Positions 1 through 8,281 of a DNA stretch of 18,879 nt are shown here, one piece after another. The position numbers were made by a program, and so were the translations under genes. The DNA comes from Planctomycetia bacterium. Lineage in GTDB: Bacteria; Planctomycetota; Planctomycetia; Gemmatales; Gemmataceae. The notes under the pieces were generated by a model that was given only the letters and a program-made list of their open reading frames with translations, was not told the origin of the DNA and ran no database searches. The stretch's first letter is position 1. Every line of letters starts with the position of its first letter. Location: positions 1 to 18,879 of the forward strand of contig JAKEEV010000427.1 in NCBI GenBank assembly GCA_022616395.1, given 5' to 3'.

Positions 1-929
1 AATACATGCGTGTAAATCATCGTCGTACTCACGTCCTCGTGCCCCAATAAGTCCTGAACCGTGCGGATGTCCGAACCCGATTCCAACAAGTGCGTCGCGA
101 AACTGTGTCGAAGCGAATGACTCGTCGCCCGCTTGTCCAGGTCCGCCATCCGGACCGCGTCGGTGATCGCCTTGGAGATTGCCGACTCGTGCGCGTGATG
201 CCGACGCTTCACTCCACTGCGAGGATCAACAGACAACTTAGCCGAGGGGAAAACGTATTGCCAGCCAAACTCCGTTGCGGCGTTGGGTAGCTTCCGCTCC
301 AGGGCGAGGGGAAGGTAGACGCGGCCAAAACCACCACGGAGATCCTTCTGATGCTGAAGACGAACCGCGTCGAGCTGAGCGAGCAACGGCGGGTGCAGTG
401 ATTCCGGTAGCATGGTGACGCGGTCCTTGTTCCCCTTTCCCTCGCGGATCGTAATCTCCCTCCGTTCGAAATCGAGATCCTTCACGCGCAGGCGGAGGCA
501 TTCCAGCAACCGTAGTCCGCTGCCATACATGAGCTGTCCCATCAAGCGGTAGGGGTTGTCCAGATTCGCGAGAAGTCGCCGCACCTCCTCGCGAGTCAGC
601 ACCACCGGCAAGCGCGCTGGCCGGTTCGCTCGCACCACCTTCAACTGATTCAACGGCCGCTCCAGAACCGCCGCGTACAAAAACAACAACGCACACAGCG
701 CCTGATTCTGTGTCAAAGCCGCGACATTGCGCTCAACTGCCAAGTGTGTGAGGAACTCGTTCACCTCCGGCTCCGCCATCGTGTTCGGATGCCGAATGTT
801 GTGAAATCGAATAAAGCGCTCCACCCAATCGTGGTAAGCATCCTCCGTGCGAATGCTGTAATGGCGCACGCGACACGCGGCCCGCACGCGGTCGAGCAAC
901 TTCGGCTGCTGGGCAGGTGTTGCACTCAT
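1..929 (-). CDS. intI-like: Integron-type tyrosine recombinase (IntI-like), 3' end cut by window
   Basis: A site-specific tyrosine recombinase; 309 codons are visible and only the last few dozen residues are likely missing. The N-terminal SAM-like DNA-binding part shows RHYSIRTEDAYHDWVERFI and FHNIRHP (about residues 22-48). The catalytic set is complete: Arg140 in GSGLRLLECLRL, a Lys in GKGNKDR (164-170), His271 and Arg274 in HSLRHSFATHLLESG, His297 in LLGHEDVSTT and the nucleophile Tyr306 in TTMIYTHV. Residues about 210-250 carry the extra segment that separates integron integrases from XerC/D: LPNAATEFGWQYVFPS, then SVDPRSGVKRRHH. Family knowledge: IntI recombines attI with attC sites. No attC-like array is evident in this window. 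The start is the ATG at 929, giving the usual integron-integrase N terminus. It lies downstream of the WD40 gene's terminator, so it is probably transcribed separately. Confidence 0.93.
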   Translation of the reverse strand, partial: MSATPAQQPKLLDRVRAACRVRHYSIRTEDAYHDWVERFIRFHNIRHPNTMAEPEVNEFLTHLAVERNVAALTQNQALCALLFLYAAVLERPLNQLKVVRANRPARLPVVLTREEVRRLLANLDNPYRLMGQLMYGSGLRLLECLRLRVKDLDFERREITIREGKGNKDRVTMLPESLHPPLLAQLDAVRLQHQKDLRGGFGRVYLPLALERKLPNAATEFGWQYVFPSAKLSVDPRSGVKRRHHAHESAISKAITDAVRMADLDKRATSHSLRHSFATHLLESGSDIRTVQDLLGHEDVSTTMIYTHV

Positions 930-1027
930 GGCCGTCTCCACGGAAGTGACTGTCCGTTCACAACCGCACGGAATGCCACAATCTGAACGCCCGGTCAATA
1001 AGCCGCATCAGGTTTGGATAACAGCGC

Positions 1028-1054
1028 AAGAAAAAGGGGTGGCGAGCCACCCCC
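1028..1054 (-). terminator. Intrinsic terminator of the WD40 gene/operon
   Basis: On the minus strand a perfect GC-rich dyad (GGGGTGGC / GCCACCCC, 1036-1053, effective loop of about 4 nt) is followed at once by TTTTTCTT. It starts 29 nt past the stop codon of the WD40 gene. This is the classic rho-independent layout, and it separates the secreted-protein unit from the integrase gene. Confidence 0.9.
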
Positions 1055-1082
1055 GCTGTCGTCGGTTGCCTTCGGAAGTGCC

Positions 1083-4000
1083 TCACGGCAACTCCAGCAC
1101 GTAGGCGGTGCCGTCGGCGTTGGCGGTGACGAGTGACTTGCCATTGGGAGTGTACGCGGCTCCGTTAATTGTCACCGGCAGCGTCCACGAGCGGAGTTCC
1201 TTCAACCCCTTGGCGTCCTTCAGGTCGGTCAACGCCCACGCCTTGATTTCGCGGTCGTTGCTGATCGTCACGAAGGTGGTTCCGGTCGGCGAGACCAGAA
1301 GCGCACGCACGCCAGTCTTGTGCGTCTTGCCGGAGACCAGCACGTTTCGCATTTGCATCTTCGCCCCAACCTCCGCCACTTTCACCGTACCCTCGTCGTC
1401 GGCCACAACGAGATACTTCTTGTCTGCGGTGATGCCCAGGTCGGCCACGGGTCGCGGGAAGAGATTCCAGTCTCCTCCAACTCGTTCCTTCTTCGTCAAG
1501 TCCCAGATTCGTACTCCGCCCGCCTCATCTCCCGTCACGGCCCATTCCAGGTCCGCCGAGAACGTTGCCGAGCGCACGTTCCGGGCGGTGTCCGCGATCC
1601 CGACGAGCTTCTCGCCCTTCGCGTCGTAAATCTCGTAGGAGTTGTTCTTCACCGTATCACCCACAGCCGGACGCGCGGCCCACACGCCGATCTTCGAGCC
1701 ATCGGAATTGGAAATCACGGTATAGACCTCGCCGGTCGGCACCGACTTCATCAGTTGAGCAGGAGTTGTTCCCCAGAAGTGCAACCGGCCGGTGTCTCGT
1801 GTCGGGAGGCTTCCGCCCATCACCACCGAGCTGTTGCCCATGAAGGCGATGGCAAAGGGCGTGTCCGCGTTCCCGATGAGCGTGGTCACTTCCTTGCCGG
1901 TCTCGATGTTCCAAATCTTGATTGTCTGATCGGTGCCAGCAGTCGCTACGAACTTACCGTTGGGGCTGACGGCGACCGCGTTCACCGCCAGCAAGTGACC
2001 GCCCGCGGAACTTGTGGTGTCGAGCGGAGGAAGCTCGAAGATGCGCACCGTGTTGTCCTTCTCGGCCGCGACCGACGCGATGTATCGACCATCCGGGCTA
2101 AAAGCAACGGCCGTGATCCAGTCGGTATGTCCGCGAAGTCCGCGCACTTCGCTTTTGGTCTGCACGTCCCACACGCGAACAATCGCATCCGCTCCGGCTG
2201 CCGCAACGAACCGGCTGTCTGGACTGAAGGAAACTCCAGTCAGAGGCGAGAACCCCGTGCTGCTGCCGGGCTTCGCCTGTCCGTCGAAGCGGACCAACTG
2301 AGTTAATTCGCCCTTTTCGCCCACCGACCAGACACGCAGTGCGCCATCTCCTCCGACGCTGGCAAGCCGAGTTCCATCCGGACTGAAAGCCACACTCGCG
2401 ATCCCCGCGACGTGTGCTTGCTGCGAGAACACATCCTTCGGTGTCTTCCCGGTGACGTCGAGCACGAGCAGTCCGCCATCGGCCATCCCGACCGCAACGT
2501 GTTTGTTCCCCTTGCGGATCGCGACTCCGCACGCGGCCTTGCGCGACTTCCACATCCACAATTCCTTTCCGCTCTCCGGGTCGAAGCCGAAGACTGCCGA
2601 GTCCGCGCCACCCGAAACAACCAGCTTGCCGTCATCGCTCGCGGCCACCGCCAGCACCGCCAGCGTGTGCTTCGCCAGATCCTTCACCGCCTTCTTGTTC
2701 GCCACGTCCCAAACCTTCACGACCTTATCGCCGCCGGCGGCGATGAGGCGGTTGCTATCCGGGAGAAACGCGAGCGAGGTCATCGCCGAGGCGACATCGA
2801 AGGTGGCTTCGAGCTTGCCGCTTTCCGGTTCGTAGACGCGAATCTTCTTGTCCGCGCCGGCTGCTGCCAGTCGTTTCCCATCGGGGCTGATGGCGACAGT
2901 CCACAGCGAACTGGAGGAGTCCTTCATCACCCGGTGGTCGTCGATGGTGTGCAAATCCCACACGCGCACCGCGCCATCATTTGAAGCAGACGCCACCTGC
3001 CGACCATCAGGACGAACCGCGACCGCTGTTGTCTTGGTCATGTGCCCCTGGAAGGACCGCAGTTGCTTGCCGCTGGTCACTTCCCACACGCGAACGGACT
3101 TGTCTTCGCCGCAAGTCACCAGGAACTTGCCGTCGGTCGTCACCGCCAAACCGGTGACCGGCCCGGTGTGGCCGATGAACTCGCGCAGTTTCGTCGCGGT
3201 GTTGCCGACACTCATACCATCGGCGTTTGGCCCCACGGTCAGGCGCGCTTTGCCATCGCGACCACACGAGAACACCGCTCCGCTATCGGCAGTGAAACCC
3301 ACCCCCATCACTTCGCCCAGGTCCACTCCCTGAACGCTCATCGCCAACTGATTCCCCTTTCCGCGAGGCACGTAGACGGCCACTTGCATGTTGCTGTCGC
3401 CCACGACCACGAGCTTTCCGTTGGGGCTAAACGCCACGCGCTCGATGCGGGCGTTGCGCGACGGACTCTTGAAGATTTCCTTGCCACTGGCCGAATCGAC
3501 CACGCGCAAGATTCCGTCATCCGTGCCCACGGCCAGAAGCTTCCCATCCGGGCTGTACGAGAGGCACTTGATCGGCTTGTCGGTTTTGCCGAGGTTCACG
3601 AGCGTCTTGAGTTGCTTGCCGGTGTACGGGTCCCACAGATGCACCTGGTTTCCGCTGGCCGAAGCGACGATCTTCTCTTTTGGCTGGAAGGCAACATCCG
3701 TCACGCCGAGGACATTCGTTCCGGCTTTGGTTGGGTCATCCGGCTGATCGACGTGTCCGCGATAGGTGGCGACTTCGCGTCCGTTGCCGAGATCCCACAC
3801 CTTCACCATTCCGTCTCGACTGGCGGAAGCGACGAGCGTTCCATCCGCGTTGTAGGCGAGTGCATTCACACGATCCGCGTGCCTCATGCGGGATTCGCCC
3901 AGCACGCGAGTGACGTGAGGAGGAAGTCCCGGAGGAAGATAAGGAAGCTGCCAGCGAGCGTCTCGATAGTTGCGGAACGCGGCCTTGAAGTTTTCGGCCT

Positions 4001-4244
4001 TCAGGGCTTCTTCGGCTCGCTTGACGAGTTCATCGGCCTTTGTGAGTGTGTCGGGCGGGAACTTGGCTTTGAGGGCCTGTTCGCGTTCGGTCTGGAACTT
4101 CTCCTTGATCGCCTTGACTTCGTCGGCGGTTGGCCCGGCGGGGACCGGCTGAGCGGCCGCGAATGGCGCTGCAAGGGCCACAAGCAGAGCGAACAACACA
4201 CAAGTTCGAATAGCAACCGACCAAACTCGAAGAGCAGACGACAT
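1083..4244 (-). CDS. Secreted WD40 multi-propeller protein, about 21 repeats
   Basis: A 1053-residue protein made almost wholly of WD40 repeats. It starts with a signal peptide (basic start, hydrophobic stretch LFALLVALAAPFAAA, residues about 17-31). A charged helical segment rich in Lys/Glu follows (about 38-100, e.g. KADELVKRAEEALKAENFK), then tandem blades to the last residue. Blade ends can be counted from motifs such as VKVWDLGNGRE, VRVWEVTSGK, VRVWDLHT, IKIWNIETGKE and VRIWDLTKKE. I count about 21, which would fit three seven-bladed propellers; that arithmetic is inference. WD40 propellers are protein-binding scaffolds, and the signal peptide points to the periplasm, surface or exterior. 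No enzyme domain is seen. The ATG at 4244 was chosen because it directly precedes the signal peptide and follows a GGGGGGAAAG purine run. An in-frame ATG at 4268 is possible. The open frame reaches much further upstream, but that part overlaps the DUF1559 gene and is not coding-like. Confidence 0.93.
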   Translation of the reverse strand: MSSALRVWSVAIRTCVLFALLVALAAPFAAAQPVPAGPTADEVKAIKEKFQTEREQALKAKFPPDTLTKADELVKRAEEALKAENFKAAFRNYRDARWQLPYLPPGLPPHVTRVLGESRMRHADRVNALAYNADGTLVASASRDGMVKVWDLGNGREVATYRGHVDQPDDPTKAGTNVLGVTDVAFQPKEKIVASASGNQVHLWDPYTGKQLKTLVNLGKTDKPIKCLSYSPDGKLLAVGTDDGILRVVDSASGKEIFKSPSRNARIERVAFSPNGKLVVVGDSNMQVAVYVPRGKGNQLAMSVQGVDLGEVMGVGFTADSGAVFSCGRDGKARLTVGPNADGMSVGNTATKLREFIGHTGPVTGLAVTTDGKFLVTCGEDKSVRVWEVTSGKQLRSFQGHMTKTTAVAVRPDGRQVASASNDGAVRVWDLHTIDDHRVMKDSSSSLWTVAISPDGKRLAAAGADKKIRVYEPESGKLEATFDVASAMTSLAFLPDSNRLIAAGGDKVVKVWDVANKKAVKDLAKHTLAVLAVAASDDGKLVVSGGADSAVFGFDPESGKELWMWKSRKAACGVAIRKGNKHVAVGMADGGLLVLDVTGKTPKDVFSQQAHVAGIASVAFSPDGTRLASVGGDGALRVWSVGEKGELTQLVRFDGQAKPGSSTGFSPLTGVSFSPDSRFVAAAGADAIVRVWDVQTKSEVRGLRGHTDWITAVAFSPDGRYIASVAAEKDNTVRIFELPPLDTTSSAGGHLLAVNAVAVSPNGKFVATAGTDQTIKIWNIETGKEVTTLIGNADTPFAIAFMGNSSVVMGGSLPTRDTGRLHFWGTTPAQLMKSVPTGEVYTVISNSDGSKIGVWAARPAVGDTVKNNSYEIYDAKGEKLVGIADTARNVRSATFSADLEWAVTGDEAGGVRIWDLTKKERVGGDWNLFPRPVADLGITADKKYLVVADDEGTVKVAEVGAKMQMRNVLVSGKTHKTGVRALLVSPTGTTFVTISNDREIKAWALTDLKDAKGLKELRSWTLPVTINGAAYTPNGKSLVTANADGTAYVLELP

Positions 4245-4447
4245 GACTTTCCCCCCATCGCGGGCCATGCAAGTGCTTGAGTGTTCGGCAGAATCAATAT
4301 ACACAGACGGCCCATCCGGGCGAACGTAACAAGTGCGCGGCAGGGGAGAAAAGAGGCAGGCTCTTCCCCGCGCGTGACTCAGACACAAGCCGCCCGCGTC
4401 TGGGAAGTGTTTGTGTGAAGCTCTGACCCGTGTGGGTGAGTTGAAAA

Positions 4448-5353
4448 CTACTCGGTGATGGTAACCACTTCGCCACCGGCGCGTGTGGCGAGCGCCGGTA
4501 AGATGCCTGCTGCGTCGTAACGGAGGAACCGTACGCTGCCATCGGCGAACAGGAAGTGCGCGCCGCCCGTGTGCAGGCTCCAGAAGTGCATCACGTCGCA
4601 CATGTTGTCCAGCGTTCCGGGCCGGAAGCTGGTGAACCCAGCGCCGCAGTCGGGCATGTCGGGATATGCAGGGGTGGCTCGCTCGCGTGCTCCGAGGACG
4701 GTATCCGCTGTCCCAATCGTGTCCACGCCCCACCCCGCGTACCACCAACCGAGCCACATATCCGGGCTGGGTGGTCGTTCGCCCACGAGAAGAGTGTTGC
4801 TGGTTCCGTCGATGATGTCCGTGAATTTCACGCTGGAGTCGGCGAACAGAACACCATCCTTCAGGGTCTGCCGTGAGCCGACAACACCGAGGTACGATCC
4901 GAGAGCGACGGTCAGGCGGTTTCTCGCACGCACGGGTTGCTTGGTTCGCTCGTCGGCGGAGCAAGTGTAGAGCGGAATGACCGTGGCGAATGGGTGGGGG
5001 AGTTGGCTAAACGGCTCGGGCTGAACCTTCGCGGCTTCGGTTGCCTGTCGCCAAACCGCGTCCTGCTCGATGTAGGGCAACAGGCGGGGTTGCCAACCCA
5101 TTCGCGGGAATGTGCCAATCTCCGGCTTGAACGTGACCCCGGCGGGCAAGTGCCCGTGGGCGGCATGGTAGTGCGACAGCCCCAACCCGACCTGCCGAAG
5201 ATGGTTCTGGCACTGAGTGGCTGCCGCGCGCGCCCGCACCTTCTGCACTCCGGCGAGTGTGAGGCCGATCAAGACGCCGATGATAGCAATCACCACCAGC
5301 GTCTCAACCAGAGTGAATGCTCGGTGCCGAATGCTGTTTGATACTGGGTTCAT
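4448..5353 (-). CDS. DUF1559 pseudopilin-like protein with prepilin-type N terminus
   Basis: A 301-residue member of the large planctomycete DUF1559 (SBP_bac_10) family. The N terminus has a type IV pilin/pseudopilin signal: a short basic leader, then AFTLVETLVVIAIIGVLIGL (residues about 12-31), with Glu five residues after the predicted cleavage at Ala/Phe. The C terminus has the family signature HTGGAHFLFADGSVRFL (about 262-278). Mid-protein TDIIDGTSNTLLVGER is also typical. Family knowledge: exported and anchored by the N-terminal helix; exact role unknown, often duplicated many times per genome. It begins 12 nt after the last stop of the broken small gene and lies 203 nt upstream of the WD40 gene on the same strand, so co-transcription is likely. 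Confidence 0.93.
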   Translation of the reverse strand: MNPVSNSIRHRAFTLVETLVVIAIIGVLIGLTLAGVQKVRARAAATQCQNHLRQVGLGLSHYHAAHGHLPAGVTFKPEIGTFPRMGWQPRLLPYIEQDAVWRQATEAAKVQPEPFSQLPHPFATVIPLYTCSADERTKQPVRARNRLTVALGSYLGVVGSRQTLKDGVLFADSSVKFTDIIDGTSNTLLVGERPPSPDMWLGWWYAGWGVDTIGTADTVLGARERATPAYPDMPDCGAGFTSFRPGTLDNMCDVMHFWSLHTGGAHFLFADGSVRFLRYDAAGILPALATRAGGEVVTITE

Positions 5354-5365
5354 AGGTTCACTCGG

Positions 5366-5870
5366 TCACTGAGGAGGAGCCCATTTGTTGGACCAGTTCT
5401 GGTTCGCGGGTGGGATGACTTGGCCACCTCCTCCTGCGGTGCAGATGTAGCGATCACTATTAGCATAGCCGCCGAGCCACTTTCCTTCTCCCAAACGTGT
5501 GACCATCTGCGGGCTTTGCCACGTAATGACCTTCGGGTCGGCTGCCGACGGCGATTTGCCACACTGCGGAACGCATTTGGTCCACGTTCACCTATACGTA
5601 TTTCCCGTCCTCGACCCAAGGCGTAGTCTCTACCGATGTATCCGTGAAGATGTTGATGTAGTAGCCGTTCGAGTTTGTCATCTCACCAACGACGTGATAG
5701 GCATCCACTTTGTCTATGTGCTCTGCTACATCCCAGAATGCGTGAATCGTGCGGCACTTGAACTGAGGACACGCTGGCGGATCAATGGCCATCGCGTTTT
5801 GTTGCGGGTGGCTGAACCCGGCGATAAACGATGCCAGGACGAGAATCCAGAAGAGTCGCGTGAAGAACAT
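5366..5870 (-). pseudogene. Small secreted protein gene with disrupted reading frame
   Basis: The start is clear: AGGAGGT lies 7 nt before the ATG at 5870. The first frame gives 92 residues with a signal peptide (RLFWILVLASFIAGF, then probable cleavage near NAMA), two cysteines in ACPQFKC, and an ordinary-looking globular part ending at TAG (5592-5594). After a TGA in another frame (5588-5590), 73 further coding-like residues continue to 5366. They are rich in Cys, Trp, Asn and Gly, for example KCVPQCGK, ITWQSPQMV, GGYANSDRYICTAGGGG and NWSNKWAPPQ. That tail ends just before the DUF1559 start, as a genuine gene in the operon would. One indel cannot join the two parts because both frames carry a stop at the junction, so at least two changes are needed. 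Alternatives: the 92-residue protein is complete by itself, or there are sequence errors. The family is not recognised. Confidence 0.6.
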
Positions 5871-5897
5871 CGTCGGACCTCCTGAGTTGAGAGAACC

Positions 5898-7046
5898 TCA
5901 TCCGGTGGCCTCAATGGACCCCCGGCGCTTTCGCCACATCCAACCACCTCCCAGCGCGAGAACAAGCACACCACCGACTGCGAGCGCAATCCACCACCAG
6001 CGCCACTCGCGTTCGGGCGGTAATTGCTTTCCTTCTTTGGTCGTGAAGCCCGTTTCAGCGACGACTTCTAACTCACCACTCGGTTTGGCTCGCGATGTCT
6101 TGGTCGCGGGGAACTGAGGATCGAGTCCCTTTCCCGCATCAGGGTAGTGGTATTCCTTCACGATCATGCCCGGTGTGATGGGAATGGTGAAATCATCGTC
6201 CGAGACAGTGGGATCCAGTTCCACATTGGTCACGTCGGTGCGTTCGATTTCGCATACGCGGAAGTTCTCTGAGAACGTTTGCGTCCACTTTTTCGGCAAC
6301 CATGCCCCGCTGAGTTGTTGATACTCGATATCAAATCGGTAGAAGGGATTCGTCTTGTTGCTGAAGTAAATCTGCCGGACGATGCAATTTGCGCGGGCTG
6401 GATCGACCCAATACTCGTCCTGATCACCTCCATCTGGCTCAGTGCGAATGATCGCGCAGTTTCGCCCACCGATTCGCCCACCTCCCTGTACAAGAAATTC
6501 ATCCAGTTCGTGCCCATCTGGGAAGCGGTGTGGGTATGGCCTGCGCCAGACGGTCGGCACGAATCCATGTGCTGCCAGCAACGGCCAGTAGAGGCTGTCG
6601 ATTCGGTGTTGTCGGAGGTCTCCCGTTACGATGGAGAGATCGTGTTCTCCCTCCGGCCGAACATTGGGATCGCGAGTATGATAAGTTTGTTCTGATTTCC
6701 CATTGTAGGTGTTGATCTTGGGAGCTGGCGCCCACTTATTTCGATCTGCGAGGGTCGGTCGTGGACGGGAGCTCTCGATCCGAAACCGCCGGGTCGTGAA
6801 GTCGATCAACACCGTGGCTTTCCAGGGTTGAGAAGTCGCGGACATCTTGGGGTTCTTCGGCTTGGCCCCGGCATAGGGATCCTTGATGTCCCACACGCCC
6901 GACAGCGTGTAGCGCACCGACTGGAACCGCGTGCGGTTCGCGGTCCAGTCGTTGAGCATCTTTTGTCGCGGGTCGTCCGCCGCAAGTGCGGTAGAGTCGC
7001 CGAACAACAACACGATCCCGACAAACTGTATCAACCTCAACCTCAT
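5898..7046 (-). CDS. LolA-like secreted protein with C-terminal membrane anchor
   Basis: A 382-residue protein with a signal peptide (LIQFVGIVLLFGDSTALAA, ending near residue 23). The central beta-rich region resembles the LolA/outer-membrane lipoprotein-sorting fold seen in many planctomycete proteins: DEYWVDPARANCIVRQIYF, FDIEYQQLSGAWLPKKW and late VSDDDFTIPITPGMIVKEY. Residues about 348-371 form a single hydrophobic helix (WWWIALAVGGVLVLALGGGW) followed by a basic MWRKRR tail, a stop-transfer layout that places the main domain outside the cytoplasm. The fold assignment is inference from pattern, not from a search. The ATG at 7046 overlaps the stop of the upstream DUF1573 gene in an ATGA, indicating translational coupling. 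The next gene starts 27 nt after its stop. Confidence 0.8.
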   Translation of the reverse strand: MRLRLIQFVGIVLLFGDSTALAADDPRQKMLNDWTANRTRFQSVRYTLSGVWDIKDPYAGAKPKNPKMSATSQPWKATVLIDFTTRRFRIESSRPRPTLADRNKWAPAPKINTYNGKSEQTYHTRDPNVRPEGEHDLSIVTGDLRQHRIDSLYWPLLAAHGFVPTVWRRPYPHRFPDGHELDEFLVQGGGRIGGRNCAIIRTEPDGGDQDEYWVDPARANCIVRQIYFSNKTNPFYRFDIEYQQLSGAWLPKKWTQTFSENFRVCEIERTDVTNVELDPTVSDDDFTIPITPGMIVKEYHYPDAGKGLDPQFPATKTSRAKPSGELEVVAETGFTTKEGKQLPPEREWRWWWIALAVGGVLVLALGGGWMWRKRRGSIEATG

Positions 7047-8176
7047 GGTTTGCTCCCCGGTGCGCGCTGAGGATCCCCGTACCACCGGACGGTGGCAGAG
7101 ACGGTTTCGAGTTGTCCGTTGGGCTTGCGGCAGACAAAGCGGACTTGACCGGCGGAGTCGCCGGGCTTGGTCACCGGTTGTCGAATCAGATACGTTGGGC
7201 GGTCGTCGAGCGGAGAGGTGGGCGTTACCATTGTGTCAGTTCGTTCTGTTTCGATGCGGTCAACCGACCAGCCCGACGAAGGAAACTTGATCGACACAAC
7301 CGCTTCAGCAGTCGTTCCGACAGAGTGTTCGCCGAGCAACACGGGGTCGGGCACAACTCGCACCGGCGAACGCATCTCGCCATCGACCGCAAACGCAACG
7401 CACTTGTGCTTCGTTCCGTCGGGAAGCTCCGCCGTCAGTCCGACCGCGAAGTGAAAGGGACCAAGCGGCAAGTTCGGGTTGGGCGTAATCCGCACATCGT
7501 AACCGCCGGGCCGCTTGGGAGCCGGAACCACGCTCACGGTGGCTTTGTCCGCCGGTGCGGTCGCTTCCAATCCCGCGAGCGGAACGTGTGCCGTGGCCTT
7601 CATCGTTCGCGTTACCGGTGGTCCGCCCTGTCCGCACATGTCGCCGAACGTGATTCCGCGTCCATCCACACTCACGCGGCTCTTCACCACCCCGCGAATC
7701 GTCCATCCCTCCGCCGCTGTTCCACGATCCGCGAACACCGGATACACGCTCACGGCCAGTTCTCGCTGGTCCATGCCGAACTGATGTGGGAACCTGTGTG
7801 TCAGGTCGATCTTCACGGCAATTTGTTGCGTGCCATTGGGCGCAAGAGCGAACGACTGGGGATCGAGCGCGGTACATTCGCATCCACCGAGTAGCTTGCT
7901 CACCGCGACTGTCCGGTCTGTGGTGTTCCGAATCGTGATGTGACGGACGTATTCGGGGTCTTCCCACGCTTCGCCGAGGTCAAGATCAGCAGCGCTCACG
8001 ACCAAGCCATTAATCTGTTGATCGGTTGAATGTGGGGGGGATATTTTCTGACTACCGGACGATTGACCAGGGCCAAGCGCAACGCCGAGGTGATGCGCGA
8101 GATAACACGCGGGAATGGCGAGAAGTAGTGTCAGAAGTCGCCGTGACCACACCGCTCGCCGCTTCTGCTCGCTCAT
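7043..8176 (-). CDS. Membrane-anchored DUF1573-domain protein
   Basis: A 377-residue protein with a basic N terminus and one hydrophobic segment (LLTLLLAIPACYLAHHLGVAL, about residues 15-35), acting as signal anchor or signal peptide. Residues about 60-130 match the DUF1573 pattern: a strand around LDLGEAWEDPEYVRHITIRN, then KLLGGCECTALDP with the characteristic cysteine pair, then an Ig-like strand with a HRFPHQF segment. A second Ig-like part follows (DPVLLGEHSVGTTAEAVVSI). DUF1573 domains are beta-sandwich modules found in exported proteins, common in planctomycetes and Bacteroidetes; function is not established. The ATG at 8176 is preceded by GGGAAGG. A GTG at 8197 is possible but poorly placed. 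It is the first gene of the unit and overlaps the next gene by 4 nt. Confidence 0.85.
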   Translation of the reverse strand: MSEQKRRAVWSRRLLTLLLAIPACYLAHHLGVALGPGQSSGSQKISPPHSTDQQINGLVVSAADLDLGEAWEDPEYVRHITIRNTTDRTVAVSKLLGGCECTALDPQSFALAPNGTQQIAVKIDLTHRFPHQFGMDQRELAVSVYPVFADRGTAAEGWTIRGVVKSRVSVDGRGITFGDMCGQGGPPVTRTMKATAHVPLAGLEATAPADKATVSVVPAPKRPGGYDVRITPNPNLPLGPFHFAVGLTAELPDGTKHKCVAFAVDGEMRSPVRVVPDPVLLGEHSVGTTAEAVVSIKFPSSGWSVDRIETERTDTMVTPTSPLDDRPTYLIRQPVTKPGDSAGQVRFVCRKPNGQLETVSATVRWYGDPQRAPGSKP

Positions 8177-8211
8177 CGGGACGCCTTCCCGATCCACCTG
8201 CGATTGGTTGG

Positions 8212-8241
8212 ATGATAAGGGCGTCAGTGCGAGCGCGTCAA
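8212..8241 (-). promoter_or_regulatory. Sigma70-type promoter of the secreted-protein unit
   Basis: On the minus strand TTGACG (8236-8241) and TATCAT (8212-8217) are separated by 18 nt, each one base off consensus. They lie 36 nt upstream of the DUF1573 start codon, leaving room for a short leader. No other clear promoter was seen before the following four genes. Confidence 0.75.
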
Positions 8242-8281
8242 GGAAATTTTCGCCCGATTGTCAGACTACCTTCTTTCCCCA

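Noticed and set aside
238..696. Minus-strand open frame inside the integrase
   Set aside because: It lies in another frame of the well-supported integrase and has low-complexity Gly/Ala/Arg composition.
930..1027. Possible attI or attC site beside the integrase
   Set aside because: No GTTRRRY core with paired inverted arms could be found by eye.
3042..4280. 412-codon plus-strand frame opposite the WD40 gene
   Set aside because: Antisense shadow of the WD40 repeats, rich in His/Arg, with no domain or ribosome site.
4295..4345. TATATT as a possible -10 box for a separate WD40 promoter
   Set aside because: No matching -35 element at a suitable distance, so not listed as a promoter.
4245..4964. 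Upstream extension of the WD40 open frame
   Set aside because: It overlaps the DUF1559 gene, is rich in Arg/His shadow-type residues, and would place the clear signal peptide in the middle of the protein.
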